Origin: DASRAJ01 sp035638255
Lineage (GTDB): Bacteria; Bacteroidota; Bacteroidia; Chitinophagales; UBA10324
Assembly (NCBI GenBank): GCA_035638255.1
Contig: DASRAJ010000098.1
Coordinates: 62,001-126,000, forward strand
Length of the DNA: 64,000 nt
Direction: 5' to 3'
The notes beneath the pieces are model-generated. The model was not told where the DNA came from, made no database searches, and saw only the letters and a program-made list of their open reading frames with translations. Positions 1 through 9,235 of the stretch are shown piece by piece. How positions within the stretch are numbered: position 1 is the stretch's first letter; every line of letters begins with the position of its first letter. The position numbers and the translations under genes are program-made.

Positions 1-471
1 AATCAGCCATACGAAGTTTGCATTAGAGGTCGTTCCTTGCCCGGGCTGGTAAATCATCAGCAGCAGTACTCCGCCAAATGCGAATGCAATTCCGGTCAGC
101 TTGAGCCAATTGTATTTTGACTGGAAGAAAAAAATTCCGAGAACAAACACCCACACCGGCGATAATGAATTCAAAATGCCTGCTGTCGAACTATCAATGT
201 GCGCCTGTGCTGCTGTAAATAAGAATGCCGGAATGAAGTTGCCAAACATTCCTTGCAGCCAAATCGTCTTCACTTTCGCGAGCGGTGCTTCTCTTCGCCT
301 CATCCATGCAAATGGCAAGAGCACAATAGCGGTAATGGCGATGCGAAGTGCTGCAACCTGATCGGGACGAAATGCTTCCAATCCTTTTTTCATCAGGATG
401 AATGAGCTTCCCCAGATGAGTGCAAGGAAAAATAACAGGAGCCAATCAAGTGGCTTAGGATGCTGATCCAT
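1..471 (-). CDS. EamA/DMT-family membrane exporter, 3' part missing
   Basis: The reverse strand reads open from an ATG at 471 to the window edge (157 codons, no stop), so only the N-terminal half is visible. The protein opens with a short polar head and a hydrophobic helix (residues about 8-25, containing LIWGSSF) typical of EamA drug/metabolite transporters. Further helices follow, including TAAQAHIDSSTAGILNSLSP and a glycine-rich one near residues 128-140, as in the first EamA repeat. These proteins usually export metabolites across the inner membrane; the substrate cannot be read here. The start lies 2 nt after the stop of the upstream Rieske gene on the same strand, so the two are probably co-transcribed. 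Confidence 0.85.
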   Translation of the reverse strand, partial: MDQHPKPLDWLLLFFLALIWGSSFILMKKGLEAFRPDQVAALRIAITAIVLLPFAWMRRREAPLAKVKTIWLQGMFGNFIPAFLFTAAQAHIDSSTAGILNSLSPVWVFVLGIFFFQSKYNWLKLTGIAFAFGGVLLLMIYQPGQGTTSNANFVWLI

Positions 472-473
472 GC

Positions 474-917
474 TCAGTTGAAATGAATGATCAGGTTTTT
501 GTTTAGAGTGGTTACCTGAAAACTTTGCAGCGGCTTCATGGCAGGCCCTTTCAATACAATTCCCTGGGTAGAAAATTCAGAGCCATGGCACGGGCATACC
601 AATTTATCTGCATTCTCCTTCGGAACTTTTACTGTGCATCCTCTATGCGTGCACAACATGCGAAGCGCTACATAAGAGCCATCAGTTTGCTTGCCGATGA
701 AGATCGGCTCTTCGAATTTTTTGGTTTGAAGAGTAATGAAATTTTGATCCCGGAATGATGATGCCGGAAAGCTAATCATCTCACTTGTTTCGGTGGTGCC
801 TGAAATGTTTTTTGATGCAGCGCATGAATCCAGCAAGCTCATCGCTCCCATGCAACAAACACATGCGCCGAATGTTCCGGCTTGTTTCAGAAATTCTCTG
901 CGGGATGTTATATTCAT
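474..917 (-). CDS. Rieske [2Fe-2S] protein with Tat-type signal, probable lipoprotein
   Basis: 147 aa. The N-terminus has a twin-arginine motif (SRREFLK, residues 5-11) and a hydrophobic stretch ending in a lipobox-like LLDSC (28-32), suggesting Tat export followed by lipidation. The Rieske cluster ligands are intact: CTHRGC (89-94) and CPCHGS (108-113), giving two Cys and two His for a [2Fe-2S] centre. Small Rieske lipoproteins of this type are common in Bacteroidota and are usually taken to be electron carriers; no cytochrome b or oxygenase partner lies next to it. It is followed after 2 nt by an EamA exporter. A TTACTTTG sequence (one mismatch to TAnnTTTG) lies upstream near 938-945 on the same strand. 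Confidence 0.87.
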   Translation of the reverse strand: MNITSRREFLKQAGTFGACVCCMGAMSLLDSCAASKNISGTTETSEMISFPASSFRDQNFITLQTKKFEEPIFIGKQTDGSYVALRMLCTHRGCTVKVPKENADKLVCPCHGSEFSTQGIVLKGPAMKPLQSFQVTTLNKNLIIHFN

Positions 918-975
918 TTAAAAATAATTTAGCCGTCAAAGTAATGGCTTTTCTTTGCGCTGAATTCTTCATTGA

Positions 976-1899
976 ATGAATCCACGTTACGCCATTCTTG
1001 ATTTGGGTACAAACACATTTCATCTTCTCATTGCAGAGATGAAACCGGATAAGTCATTTGAAATTTTATTCAAAGCGGAAGAATTTGTCAAGCTTGGTGA
1101 GGATGGTGTTGAACAGATTGGCGCCAATGCTTTTGCCCGCGGCATTGAGCAAATGAGGAAGTACAGGAAGGTGGTGGATGAATTTCAGCCGCAGCAGGTA
1201 ATTGGATTCGGAACTGCTGCCATTCGCAGGGCTTCTAATGGTGATGATTTCATTCGTGCCGTGAAGGAAGTGCTTCCGATGGAGCTGGTAAAAATTTCAG
1301 GCGATGAAGAAGCAGAGTTGATTTACCTCGGTGTACGGCAAGCAATTAATATAGATGAACAACCCCTGCTGATCATGGACATCGGGGGTGGCAGCACGGA
1401 ATTTATTATTGCCAATCATGAAAAAATTTTCTGGAAACAAAGTTTTCCTTTGGGTGGCTCCGTACTGAAACAACGCTTTCATCACCGCGAGCCGATTGCA
1501 GCAGCGGACCAAGTAAATCTCGTTTGTCATCTGCAAAATGAATTGCAATCACTGTTGCAGCAGGTTCAAAACTTCCCGGTAAAACATTTAATCGGTGCGT
1601 CGGGATCATTTGATACGCTCTCACAGATGGTTTCAGAAAATTTTTACGGGCAACAGGTAAATCCGCTTCAGACCTCAACAGAAATTTCATTACGGGATTT
1701 CTATCGCCTCGCTGAACATCTTATTCAATCCACTATGGAAGAGCGACTAAAAATGAAAGGGCTGATTTGGTTTCGGGCGGAAATGATTGTGGTTGCAGCA
1801 ATTCTTGCGGGCTATGTTGTGGAAACCTGCAACATCAGGAAAATTACACGTTCAGCATTCGCATTGAAAGAAGGAGTTCTGTGGAAAATCTCACAGTGA
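976..1899 (+). CDS. Exopolyphosphatase / pppGpp phosphohydrolase (Ppx/GppA family)
   Basis: 307 aa, the size of the short Ppx/GppA form with only the two ASKHA-fold lobes. The phosphate-binding loops are visible: ILDLGTNTFHLLI at residues 7-19, FGTAAIRRASN near 78-88, and IMDIGGGSTEF near 133-143. The family hydrolyses inorganic polyphosphate and/or the pentaphosphate alarmone. No HD domain follows, and sequence alone does not tell Ppx from GppA activity. The gene is divergent from the Rieske gene with a 58-bp gap and convergent with the esterase. Confidence 0.88.
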   Translation: MNPRYAILDLGTNTFHLLIAEMKPDKSFEILFKAEEFVKLGEDGVEQIGANAFARGIEQMRKYRKVVDEFQPQQVIGFGTAAIRRASNGDDFIRAVKEVLPMELVKISGDEEAELIYLGVRQAINIDEQPLLIMDIGGGSTEFIIANHEKIFWKQSFPLGGSVLKQRFHHREPIAAADQVNLVCHLQNELQSLLQQVQNFPVKHLIGASGSFDTLSQMVSENFYGQQVNPLQTSTEISLRDFYRLAEHLIQSTMEERLKMKGLIWFRAEMIVVAAILAGYVVETCNIRKITRSAFALKEGVLWKISQ

Positions 1900-1926
1900 A
1901 GCTTGAGTTTGCCCCGCTGATCAAGC

Positions 1927-2862
1927 CTATCTCAGGTACTGATTCAAGAACTTCATCACTTCATCAAAGTGCGCCACAATGATTCGCACGTCATGCCCGT
2001 AATTGGGATCGCTGATGAGTTGTGAAGGAACTCCTGCCGCCTGCAATTTCCTGTTGAAGTCAATGCTGTTCTGCGGCGGCACACTCGTGTCCTGCCCTCC
2101 ATGTAAAATAAGGAACGGTGAATCATTTTTATCAAGATGAAATTCGGGCGCCATCAGCTTGATCTTCGCCAAACCTTCAGGTGAATTTAAAACACAACCG
2201 AAAAGCTTTTCAAGATGTGCTTCTCTTGACTGATCAAAACCAAGTTTCATCATATTCTCGTAGCTGAAAGAACCGAAGCAATCAATCGTCGCCTGCACGC
2301 AGCTTGAGTAATTCAGATTTCCTCCCACGCTTCCTTCTAAATCTTTTTCACCACAGCTAACTCCCGCCAATGATGCAAACGCTCCCCCTGCAGAAGTCCC
2401 GAGTATTCCAATGTGATTTGCGTCGAGATGATACTTAGCTGCATTTGCCCGAAGAAAACGAATGGCTCCCTTCACATCCTGAATTTGAGCGGGAAAAAAT
2501 GCAGCGGGAGCCAGGCGATAATTCACCGATGCTACCGCAATTCCCTGCTGTGCAAACATGGGCGCATACTTTCGTGCATTGGATTTATCGCCCGATGTAA
2601 ACGCGCCGCCGTGCAGCCAAACCAAAACCGGTGTTTCACTTTTCATGCCTTGCGGCTGATACAAATCAAGCTGCAATGATTGGCTATCAACGTGCGCGTA
2701 TTCGATATCGTAAAGAACTTTGTAATTGTTGCTAACCGGTAAAACTTCAATTTCTGATGAGAGAGAAATTTTATCCGGTATTGAATTTCTTTCTGAAATA
2801 AAACAGGAAGTGCCCTGAAGAAAAAAGGCGCTAAAGACTAAAGAAAAAATCATCGTTTGCAT
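1927..2862 (-). CDS. Exported alpha/beta-hydrolase, carboxylesterase of the HGG (HSL/BD-FAE-like) type
   Basis: 311 aa. An N-terminal hydrophobic segment ends at a possible lipobox (LQGTSC, residues 15-20), so the enzyme is probably exported and perhaps lipid-anchored. The oxyanion-hole motif HGGA (84-87), the nucleophile elbow GTSAGG (165-170, Ser167), an Asp in LHGGQDTSVPP (about 250) and the His in NYGHDV (about 290) make a complete catalytic triad. Such enzymes cleave short-chain esters or acetyl groups, often from polysaccharides. No sugar-utilisation genes adjoin it, so the substrate is open. Head-to-head with the PAD-like gene. Confidence 0.82.
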   Translation of the reverse strand: MQTMIFSLVFSAFFLQGTSCFISERNSIPDKISLSSEIEVLPVSNNYKVLYDIEYAHVDSQSLQLDLYQPQGMKSETPVLVWLHGGAFTSGDKSNARKYAPMFAQQGIAVASVNYRLAPAAFFPAQIQDVKGAIRFLRANAAKYHLDANHIGILGTSAGGAFASLAGVSCGEKDLEGSVGGNLNYSSCVQATIDCFGSFSYENMMKLGFDQSREAHLEKLFGCVLNSPEGLAKIKLMAPEFHLDKNDSPFLILHGGQDTSVPPQNSIDFNRKLQAAGVPSQLISDPNYGHDVRIIVAHFDEVMKFLNQYLR

Positions 2863-2980
2863 TTCAAATCATTTTTCATCCTGATTGATCGGGAGGAAAT
2901 TCAACTCTTTCTTAAACAAAAGTGCGCCAAAGTTTATTCTTTATTTTAGCTGCGTACTTCTTCTTCTTAAATCACAACTC

Positions 2981-4738
2981 ATGAAAAAGTTTTTGCCTGC
3001 ACTCATTCTTTTTCTTGTTACCACAAAAACACAGGCACAGGATCTGCCTCACTGGCTCACGCAGGAAGAGCAGCTATTGCTTCCCACCTATCTTCAAAAC
3101 CACGGCAATACATTGAGGGGCACCGATCCGCCCACCTTCACCCCGAGGGCAATGGCTGAGTGGGAAGAAATTTCCGGGCTACTTATTACATGGACCTCGT
3201 ACACTCCCATCCTCCGGCAGATTGTAGAGATTGCACAGCCGGAATGTACTGTGTACATCGTATGCAGTGATTCGAATTCCGTGAAGACAAACCTTACGAA
3301 CAATGGCATTTCCATATACAACATCAAATTCCTCGAGGAGCCTTACAACTCTGTCTGGAGCCGCGACTACGGACAGTGGAATATTTATAAAGATGATGTG
3401 GATGAGCTTTCATTCGTGGATTGGATTTACAATCGCCCGCGCCCGCTCGATGATGTGATCCCGGTGGCGCTTGCTGATTATACCGGGCTACCATTGTATT
3501 CCATCACGAATGCTCCCTACGATTTGGTTCACACGGGTGGTAACTTTATGGTGGATGGTCACGGAACAGGTTTTTCTTCTAAACTTATTTTGGATGAGAA
3601 TGGAATCAACAATGATTTTTATGTTACAGAGAAAACAGAAGCAGACATTGATACAATCATGAAAAAGTATCTCGGGTTGAACCGTTATATTTTGATGGAG
3701 ACACTTCCTTATGATGTAATTCATCACATTGACATGCACATGAAGCTGCTGGATGAAGAAACCCTGCTCGTCGGTGAATTTCCTACAGGAGTTTCCGATG
3801 GTCCGCAGATTGAAACCAACCTTCAGTACATCCAGGATAATTATTGGGATTGCTACGGAAGACCCTACAGGATTGTGCGCATTCCCATGGTGCCGAGTAC
3901 GGGAGGAAGCTATCCGCCGTCAGGAGATTACCGAACGTATGCGAATGCTGTATTCATCAACAAAACCATTTTGATTCCCCTCTATCGTGAGGAGTATGAC
4001 ACTACAGCCGTTCGCATCTACAAGGAAAATCTTCCGGGTTACAACGTTGTAGGCATTGATTGCGACAACAGCGGAGCCGACATTATCTCGGCGCTCGGCG
4101 CTGTGCATTGCATTACCAAGGAAATCGGGCAAAGTGATCCCATCTGGATTGATCATGCACCGTTGCTGAACACAAGCGATGATATAAATCCTTATTTGGT
4201 AGAGGCGAAAATTGAAACACCATCAGGAGTGACTGATGCCACGTTGTATTGGACAACCGATACCGCTGCGGGATTCACTCCCGAGACGATGACTGCCGAA
4301 CTAACTGATTCATTCTACGCCTACATTCCTGCCCAGATATCGGGTACGCAGGTGTTTTACTACATCAATGCGTCATCGAACAGCGGGAGAAATATCAGTA
4401 AGCCATTGACAGCACCGCAGGGATGGTTGAGGTTTAAGGTGCAAGTGCCCAGTGGTTCCTCAGAGATAAAAAATCCTTCAATCATACTCTATGATCCTTT
4501 TCCCAATCCCGCTTCTTCATCAGTAAATATTGGATTCGTATTGCCTCGTGTGATGAGTTGTAAATTGTTCTTAACAGATATTTTGGGAAGAATTGTTTTC
4601 ACTTCAGCCAATCAGACTTTGCATTCAGGTCAGCACAAGTTTACAGTTGATGTAAGCGCATTGCCTGCGGGAGTATATCATTTGAATTTGGTTGCAGAAG
4701 ATCAATTGTTAGAGAAGAAAGTTTTAGTCGGGAATTGA
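2981..4738 (+). CDS. Secreted peptidylarginine deiminase/agmatine deiminase family protein with T9SS sorting domain
   Basis: 585 aa from the ATG at 2981, chosen because it starts a clean signal peptide (MKKFLPALILFLVTTKTQAQ); an upstream in-frame start only adds a second hydrophobic stretch. The PAD_porph/agmatine-deiminase domain shows Asp129 in SRDYGQW, His249 and Asp251 in HHIDMHMK, and Cys377 in GAVHCITK, matching the catalytic set of the guanidino-modifying fold. An NRPRP motif supplies Arg152 and Arg154. The C-terminal ~85 residues are a type A T9SS domain (FPNPASSS ... LPAGVYHLNLV ... KKVLVGN). Likely secreted and converts guanidino groups to citrulline or a relative. Peptide versus agmatine specificity is inferred; see finding. 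Confidence 0.87.
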   Translation: MKKFLPALILFLVTTKTQAQDLPHWLTQEEQLLLPTYLQNHGNTLRGTDPPTFTPRAMAEWEEISGLLITWTSYTPILRQIVEIAQPECTVYIVCSDSNSVKTNLTNNGISIYNIKFLEEPYNSVWSRDYGQWNIYKDDVDELSFVDWIYNRPRPLDDVIPVALADYTGLPLYSITNAPYDLVHTGGNFMVDGHGTGFSSKLILDENGINNDFYVTEKTEADIDTIMKKYLGLNRYILMETLPYDVIHHIDMHMKLLDEETLLVGEFPTGVSDGPQIETNLQYIQDNYWDCYGRPYRIVRIPMVPSTGGSYPPSGDYRTYANAVFINKTILIPLYREEYDTTAVRIYKENLPGYNVVGIDCDNSGADIISALGAVHCITKEIGQSDPIWIDHAPLLNTSDDINPYLVEAKIETPSGVTDATLYWTTDTAAGFTPETMTAELTDSFYAYIPAQISGTQVFYYINASSNSGRNISKPLTAPQGWLRFKVQVPSGSSEIKNPSIILYDPFPNPASSSVNIGFVLPRVMSCKLFLTDILGRIVFTSANQTLHSGQHKFTVDVSALPAGVYHLNLVAEDQLLEKKVLVGN

Positions 4739-4834
4739 TACTACGCTTAGCAACCGAACAGTATTCCTTCATTATGCCTTTAAATTTGTCTTCCGGCCCC
4801 TCAGGGTCAGTTATGCTTAATTAATTGCTTATGC

Positions 4835-4868
4835 AGACCAATCGCGGTTTTGAAAACCGCGTTGGTCT
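4835..4868. repeat. Long imperfect inverted repeat before the M16-like gene
   Basis: AGACCAATCGCGGTTTT is followed almost at once by AAAACCGCGTTGGTCT, its reverse complement apart from one bulged base. The transcript could form a near-continuous 16-bp hairpin. The AGACCAA/TTGGTCT arm recurs in the nested inverted repeats at 9236-9381, so this may be a dispersed palindromic element. It could also act as a terminator for the PAD-like gene, although no T-run follows. Confidence 0.6.
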
Positions 4869-4887
4869 CGTCCGCTTCGCTTTTTCG

Positions 4888-4895
4888 TATTTTTG
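4888..4895 (+). promoter_or_regulatory. -7 promoter box (TATTTTTG), start-proximal
   Basis: TATTTTTG fits the Bacteroidota -7 consensus TAnnTTTG and ends 5 nt before the ATG at 4901, so transcription would start at or next to the start codon. A TTG lies at 4862-4864, but at a long spacing. The position supports 4901 as the true start of the M16-like gene. Confidence 0.45.
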
Positions 4896-4900
4896 CCCCT

Positions 4901-6184
4901 ATGAAAGTTATTGACAGAACGGTGGCGCCTCCCCTGCGTGAGATCGAAAATATCACACTGCCAAAAGTCGATCGCCTGCAATTGAGCAACGGTATTCCTG
5001 TTTGGAGCATCAGTGCCGGAACCCAGGATGTTATTAAAATTGAATTGTTGTTTGACGCAGGCAGATGGCAGGAGCCACAACGTGCCGTTGCTGCAACGGC
5101 GAGTAAAATGTTGCTGGAAGGAACAAAGGCAAAAACATCACAGCAGATTTCCGAAGCCATTGAATTCTACGGCGCCTCTTTCCACAATGATGCTGCAATT
5201 GATTATGCCACGGTTTCATTGTTCACGCTTACAAAACATTTGCCTTCACTGCTTCCGCTGTTACACGAGATGATCACGGAAGCTTCGTTCCCCGAAAATG
5301 AATTAGACATCACCGTGCAAAACAGCAAGCAGCGGCTGATGGTGAATTTGCAGAAGGTAGACTTTCTTGCCCACAAAGAATTTAACGAGCGCTTGTACGG
5401 GCGCAGTCACCCAAACGGGTACACTACTGCTGCCGAAGATTATGATACGATCAATTCTGAATTGCTCCGGAGCTTTCATCACACGACATACTTAGAAGGT
5501 CAATGCAAAATTATTTTGGCGGGAAAAATTTCGGAACAGACACTAAAACTGGTCGATGAATTTTTCGGGAACGAATTACGTGCTCATTCCAACGGAACAA
5601 ATAAATCCGTAATGATGCAAGCCGATCTTCAGAAAAAGTTTTTTGTGGAAAAGAAAGATGCTGTTCAAAGTGCTATTCGCATCGGCAGGTTCATGGTCAA
5701 CAAACAGCATCCTGATTTTCCGAAGCTCCGTGTGCTCAACACCATTCTCGGTGGTTACTTCGGAAGCCGCCTGATGCAAAACCTGAGAGAGGAAAAGGGT
5801 TTCTGCTATGGCATTCATTCCGCTATATCATCGTACCTGCACGATGCAAATTTTTTTATAAGTACTGAAGTTGGAAAAGAAGTAACTGCTGCTGCGGTAG
5901 AAGAAATTTATCATGAAGTAAACCGTTTGAGAAACGAACCGGTGCCGGAAGAAGAATTGCATCTCGTGAAAAATTATTTGCTCGGGGTAATGCTCGCAGA
6001 TGCCAATGGTCCCTTCAATGTTGCTGAGATCATTCGCGGTCTGATTGTTTATGGACAAGATGAATCGCACTTCAATCAAACCATTGGACAAATAAGAAAC
6101 GTAACTTCGGAGGAACTCATGGCCCTTGCTTCCACCTATCTCCATCCTGATTCCATGATTGAGGTGGTTGCGGGTTCAAAATAA
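4901..6184 (+). CDS. M16-family (insulinase-like) protein, non-catalytic subunit type
   Basis: 427 aa from ATG 4901; a longer reading frame from 4850 would start inside the hairpin and upstream of the promoter box. The sequence follows the M16B peptidase fold: an N-terminal half with LFDAGRWQEP and LLPLLHEMITEASFPENELD, then the C-terminal half with LGGYFGSRLMQNLREEKGFCYG, the latter very typical of M16. The zinc motif HxxEH expected after the DAGRW segment is missing (the region reads VAATASKMLLEGTKAKTSQQI), so the protein should not be a peptidase by itself. In Bacteroidota such inactive subunits usually pair with an active M16 encoded next door; none is visible here. No signal peptide is seen. 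Confidence 0.85.
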   Translation: MKVIDRTVAPPLREIENITLPKVDRLQLSNGIPVWSISAGTQDVIKIELLFDAGRWQEPQRAVAATASKMLLEGTKAKTSQQISEAIEFYGASFHNDAAIDYATVSLFTLTKHLPSLLPLLHEMITEASFPENELDITVQNSKQRLMVNLQKVDFLAHKEFNERLYGRSHPNGYTTAAEDYDTINSELLRSFHHTTYLEGQCKIILAGKISEQTLKLVDEFFGNELRAHSNGTNKSVMMQADLQKKFFVEKKDAVQSAIRIGRFMVNKQHPDFPKLRVLNTILGGYFGSRLMQNLREEKGFCYGIHSAISSYLHDANFFISTEVGKEVTAAAVEEIYHEVNRLRNEPVPEEELHLVKNYLLGVMLADANGPFNVAEIIRGLIVYGQDESHFNQTIGQIRNVTSEELMALASTYLHPDSMIEVVAGSK

Positions 6185-6201
6185 TTTTTGAAGAAGTGCG
6201 A

Positions 6202-7962
6202 ATGAAAACAGCGCTGCGAAATATTTTCTTGCCGGTATTCTTCATGATCTCATCATGGAGTTATGCGCAGGTAGTGGATGCGCCAACACTGCATTGCGTT
6301 TCGGTAGATAGCACTAACGATGTGGTTCTGGACTGGTCTGTACCCAATGTCTCCTGTGGGGGAGGCTTTCATGCTTATTATATTTTTCGCGCAACCAGCA
6401 TTAACGGACCTTATTCGCTTATTGACAGCATTCTCATTCAAGGTCAAACATCCTACACTGATAATGTCGGCAATGGAGGTTCTGTAACATACTACTATTA
6501 CATGCAGAGCAATTTTATCTGCCCGGGTTTCACGTTTGCATATTCGGATACACTTGATAATCTCAGTCCTGTTACACCGCCAATCAATTTCGTAACAGTG
6601 AACAATGGTCTTGCAGAAATTAACTGGCAACCGAGTGTTTCCACCGAAGCAAGCGGTTACATCATCTACAACATCTATAACCAGGGCAACCATCCGATTG
6701 ATACGATTTATGGAAGGTTCAACACAGATTACATTGATGTAAACTCAACACCAGGCATCGATTCTGAGGGTTACACGATCGCCGTAGTTGACAGTTGCTA
6801 CAATACAGGGCGGGTCAATGAACAATCGCAACACACAATTTACCTGAGTGATTCGGTGATTCGCTGTGAGCAAAAAATAATTTTGAAATGGTATTTCTAC
6901 CATAACTGGCAGAAGGGAATTCAGAAGTATGATATCGAGATGTCGAAGAACGGTGCGCCGTACGTCATACTTCAATCTGTGCCTGCCAATGTGCTCACTT
7001 ATCCCGTAAGCGGATTTAATGATCGCGACTCTGTGTGCTTTAAAATTGTTGCGAAAGAAAATATCACCGGCTTCACATCCGAATCTAATGTGTTGTGCCG
7101 CATCGTGAATGTGGTGCAGCCGGTTAAAGATTTTTATGTACGGAATGTTACGGTGATTGCGCCGAACAAAATCCTTGTGAGCTTTTCTATGGATTCAATT
7201 TCTGACGTTTCAAAACTTATGATTCAGCGGGGAACGGATACAATAGCATTTACACAACTCGCGAACATTTCACCACCTTATAATTTTTCAACCATCAATC
7301 AATATACAGATACCACTGCATTCACGGATGTAAACAGCTACTACTATCGCCTTATTGCCATTGACAGTTGCGGGGCAAGTGATACTTCTACACGGGGAAA
7401 AAGTATTTTGCTGAAAGGATATGCTTTCACTGACCTTTCATTTTTTGTGAAATGGGATGCTTCCTGGTTTGATTCGGCTGACGTGATGCAGTATGATGTT
7501 TACAGGAAAGACGACGCCGGTTTCAATTTTCAGAATTCAGTATTGCCCGATGTGTTTTCGTACGAAGAAAAAAATTTACCTGTTGACACTCCCTGTTATT
7601 ATGTTGAGGCGGTTGACACCATGAAGTTGCCGAATGGAATTGTTGACACTATTCACAGTCGCAGCAACATCGTATGCCTCAATCAGCCATCGGAGATTTA
7701 CATGCCCAATGCTTTTGCTCCGCTCGGACAAAATAATTCCTTCAAACCCATCCTCAATTTACAGGGATTAAAATCGTATTCCTTCTCAATTTATAATCGC
7801 TGGGGTGAGCAATTATTCTTCTCTGAAAATTCTTATGAAGGCTGGGATGGAACCTACAAGGGGGTGTATGTTCAGCAAGGCGCGTATGCTTATGTTGTAG
7901 ATGTAATAGATGGAAACGGGAAGCATGTAAATGCAAAGGGAACGGTGTTGGTGATACGGTAG
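6202..7962 (+). CDS. Secreted fibronectin-III-like surface protein with gliding-type (CHU_C) T9SS C-terminal domain
   Basis: 586 aa. The start at ATG 6202 gives a normal signal peptide (about residues 1-22, ending SYAQ); a GTG two codons upstream is also in frame. The body is a series of beta-rich fibronectin type III-like modules, for example segments ending SVTYYYYMQSNF, YEEKNLPVDTPCYYVEAVD and NSYYYRLIAIDSCGASD. The last ~85 residues form the gliding-motility-associated C-terminal domain: YMPNAFAPLGQNNSF, then FSIYNRWGEQLF and YEGWDGTYKG, a type B T9SS sorting signal. It is likely exported and attached to the cell surface. Ligand unknown. It lies 11 nt after the M16-like gene and may share its transcript. 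Confidence 0.85.
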   Translation: MKTALRNIFLPVFFMISSWSYAQVVDAPTLHCVSVDSTNDVVLDWSVPNVSCGGGFHAYYIFRATSINGPYSLIDSILIQGQTSYTDNVGNGGSVTYYYYMQSNFICPGFTFAYSDTLDNLSPVTPPINFVTVNNGLAEINWQPSVSTEASGYIIYNIYNQGNHPIDTIYGRFNTDYIDVNSTPGIDSEGYTIAVVDSCYNTGRVNEQSQHTIYLSDSVIRCEQKIILKWYFYHNWQKGIQKYDIEMSKNGAPYVILQSVPANVLTYPVSGFNDRDSVCFKIVAKENITGFTSESNVLCRIVNVVQPVKDFYVRNVTVIAPNKILVSFSMDSISDVSKLMIQRGTDTIAFTQLANISPPYNFSTINQYTDTTAFTDVNSYYYRLIAIDSCGASDTSTRGKSILLKGYAFTDLSFFVKWDASWFDSADVMQYDVYRKDDAGFNFQNSVLPDVFSYEEKNLPVDTPCYYVEAVDTMKLPNGIVDTIHSRSNIVCLNQPSEIYMPNAFAPLGQNNSFKPILNLQGLKSYSFSIYNRWGEQLFFSENSYEGWDGTYKGVYVQQGAYAYVVDVIDGNGKHVNAKGTVLVIR

Positions 7963-8030
7963 AGTTCGTTATTCCTTCTGCCTGAGAACACGAACCAAAG
8001 ACACAATACCTAATGGTTGTGAGTAATATT

Positions 8031-8672
8031 ATGAGATCAACTTTATTAATCTTATTGATCTTGTTTAGCTTCTCATGTACCGACAGAAACACTTCATCTA
8101 ATAAAGAAGAAAAATCAAGTATTGACACAGTTGCACATATTGACACCTTTAATACTGCTGTTCCAGTTCAAGACACTCGTATTTTAAATCCAACTGGCTA
8201 CAAGGAGATATCTCTTTTTTATGACACAACCATAAACAACATAAAGTTTAATGACTGCGACACAATTGAAAAATTGTTTGGTAAAAACTATAAACTACTG
8301 CCAGACATTGATGATTTACCAAGTATTCAAATATTTAATTACGACAAATCCCAATTATTGACAATGTATATGTGGAATGGTAGTTCAAAATGTGATTTTA
8401 GCCAATTTCAAGTTGAGTATACCTTAACAAATACAAGGTATTTACAAAAGCCATTCAAATTAGACATCGATAACTTTAAATCAGGAAAAAATATTTACTT
8501 AGGAATAACATCATCACAGCTTACATCTAAGATTGGAAAACCAAATGAACAAAGACAAGAGGATGGTCTAAGTATTCTTTCTTATCAACAATACAATGAC
8601 TTATACTTTGCTGACTATTATTTCAAAGGAAACAAGTTAATTAAATTTCGCTTTGGCAATGAGTATCCATAA
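8031..8672 (+). CDS. Hypothetical lipoprotein
   Basis: 213 aa from ATG 8031, where a short signal ends in LFSFSC (about residues 11-16), a plausible lipobox; six codons further upstream another start exists. The mature part begins with a Ser/Asn/Lys-rich linker and has no domain I recognise. It ends 68 nt before the start of the next lipoprotein gene. The coding sequence looks more A+T-rich than its neighbours by eye, which could mean recent acquisition, but I did not compute composition. Confidence 0.65.
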   Translation: MRSTLLILLILFSFSCTDRNTSSNKEEKSSIDTVAHIDTFNTAVPVQDTRILNPTGYKEISLFYDTTINNIKFNDCDTIEKLFGKNYKLLPDIDDLPSIQIFNYDKSQLLTMYMWNGSSKCDFSQFQVEYTLTNTRYLQKPFKLDIDNFKSGKNIYLGITSSQLTSKIGKPNEQRQEDGLSILSYQQYNDLYFADYYFKGNKLIKFRFGNEYP

Positions 8673-8739
8673 AAAAATTCTTAGTCCGGGATTATGTCCT
8701 CCCCAACTACCTCTGACAGAAAAGGAAAAAAAGAGTGTT

Positions 8740-9219
8740 ATGAAAAACAACCTCCTGTTTATTTGTTTAACAGGTTTTATTATTCTCGTAGAAGCATCCT
8801 GCAAGAAGGATGATCATTCAACGGTTGCATCTCCGTGTTCACCAGCTGATAATACTTTTTCCGCCACAGGTATTATTGGGTCAGGAAATTTTGATGCGGT
8901 TTATGGAGGAGCGTTCGGAGCCACCTATGTGGTTTATAGCTACGTGGTGGGTGATTCTGATTCCTATATAGAAATTCATCTTTCAAATCCATTGACTGCC
9001 GGAGTTGATACAATTCCTGTTGATTCAATAGTGCCTGCGAGACCACATTTAGCGGGAGTAATTTTTTTCAGAGATTCCATTTATGAATATGGAATACCGA
9101 ATCAAAATGTTTATGTAGATATTGCACGCAGTAAGACTACCATAACTGTTTGCGATCTTTTAATGACGGATATAAATAACCAGGATACAATTCTATTGAC
9201 TGCAAGAGTGACAAACTAA
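8740..9219 (+). CDS. Hypothetical lipoprotein
   Basis: 159 aa from ATG 8740, chosen because it begins a signal peptide with lipobox LVEASC (about residues 16-21), followed by a KKDD mature start of the kind that often directs Bacteroidota lipoproteins onward. A longer frame reaches back into the previous gene but would bury the signal. The mature domain is rich in Gly, Tyr and beta-type residues; no family recognised. It is followed by the nested inverted repeat at 9236-9381. Confidence 0.65.
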   Translation: MKNNLLFICLTGFIILVEASCKKDDHSTVASPCSPADNTFSATGIIGSGNFDAVYGGAFGATYVVYSYVVGDSDSYIEIHLSNPLTAGVDTIPVDSIVPARPHLAGVIFFRDSIYEYGIPNQNVYVDIARSKTTITVCDLLMTDINNQDTILLTARVTN

Positions 9220-9235
9220 TCTCCTGACTTTCCTG

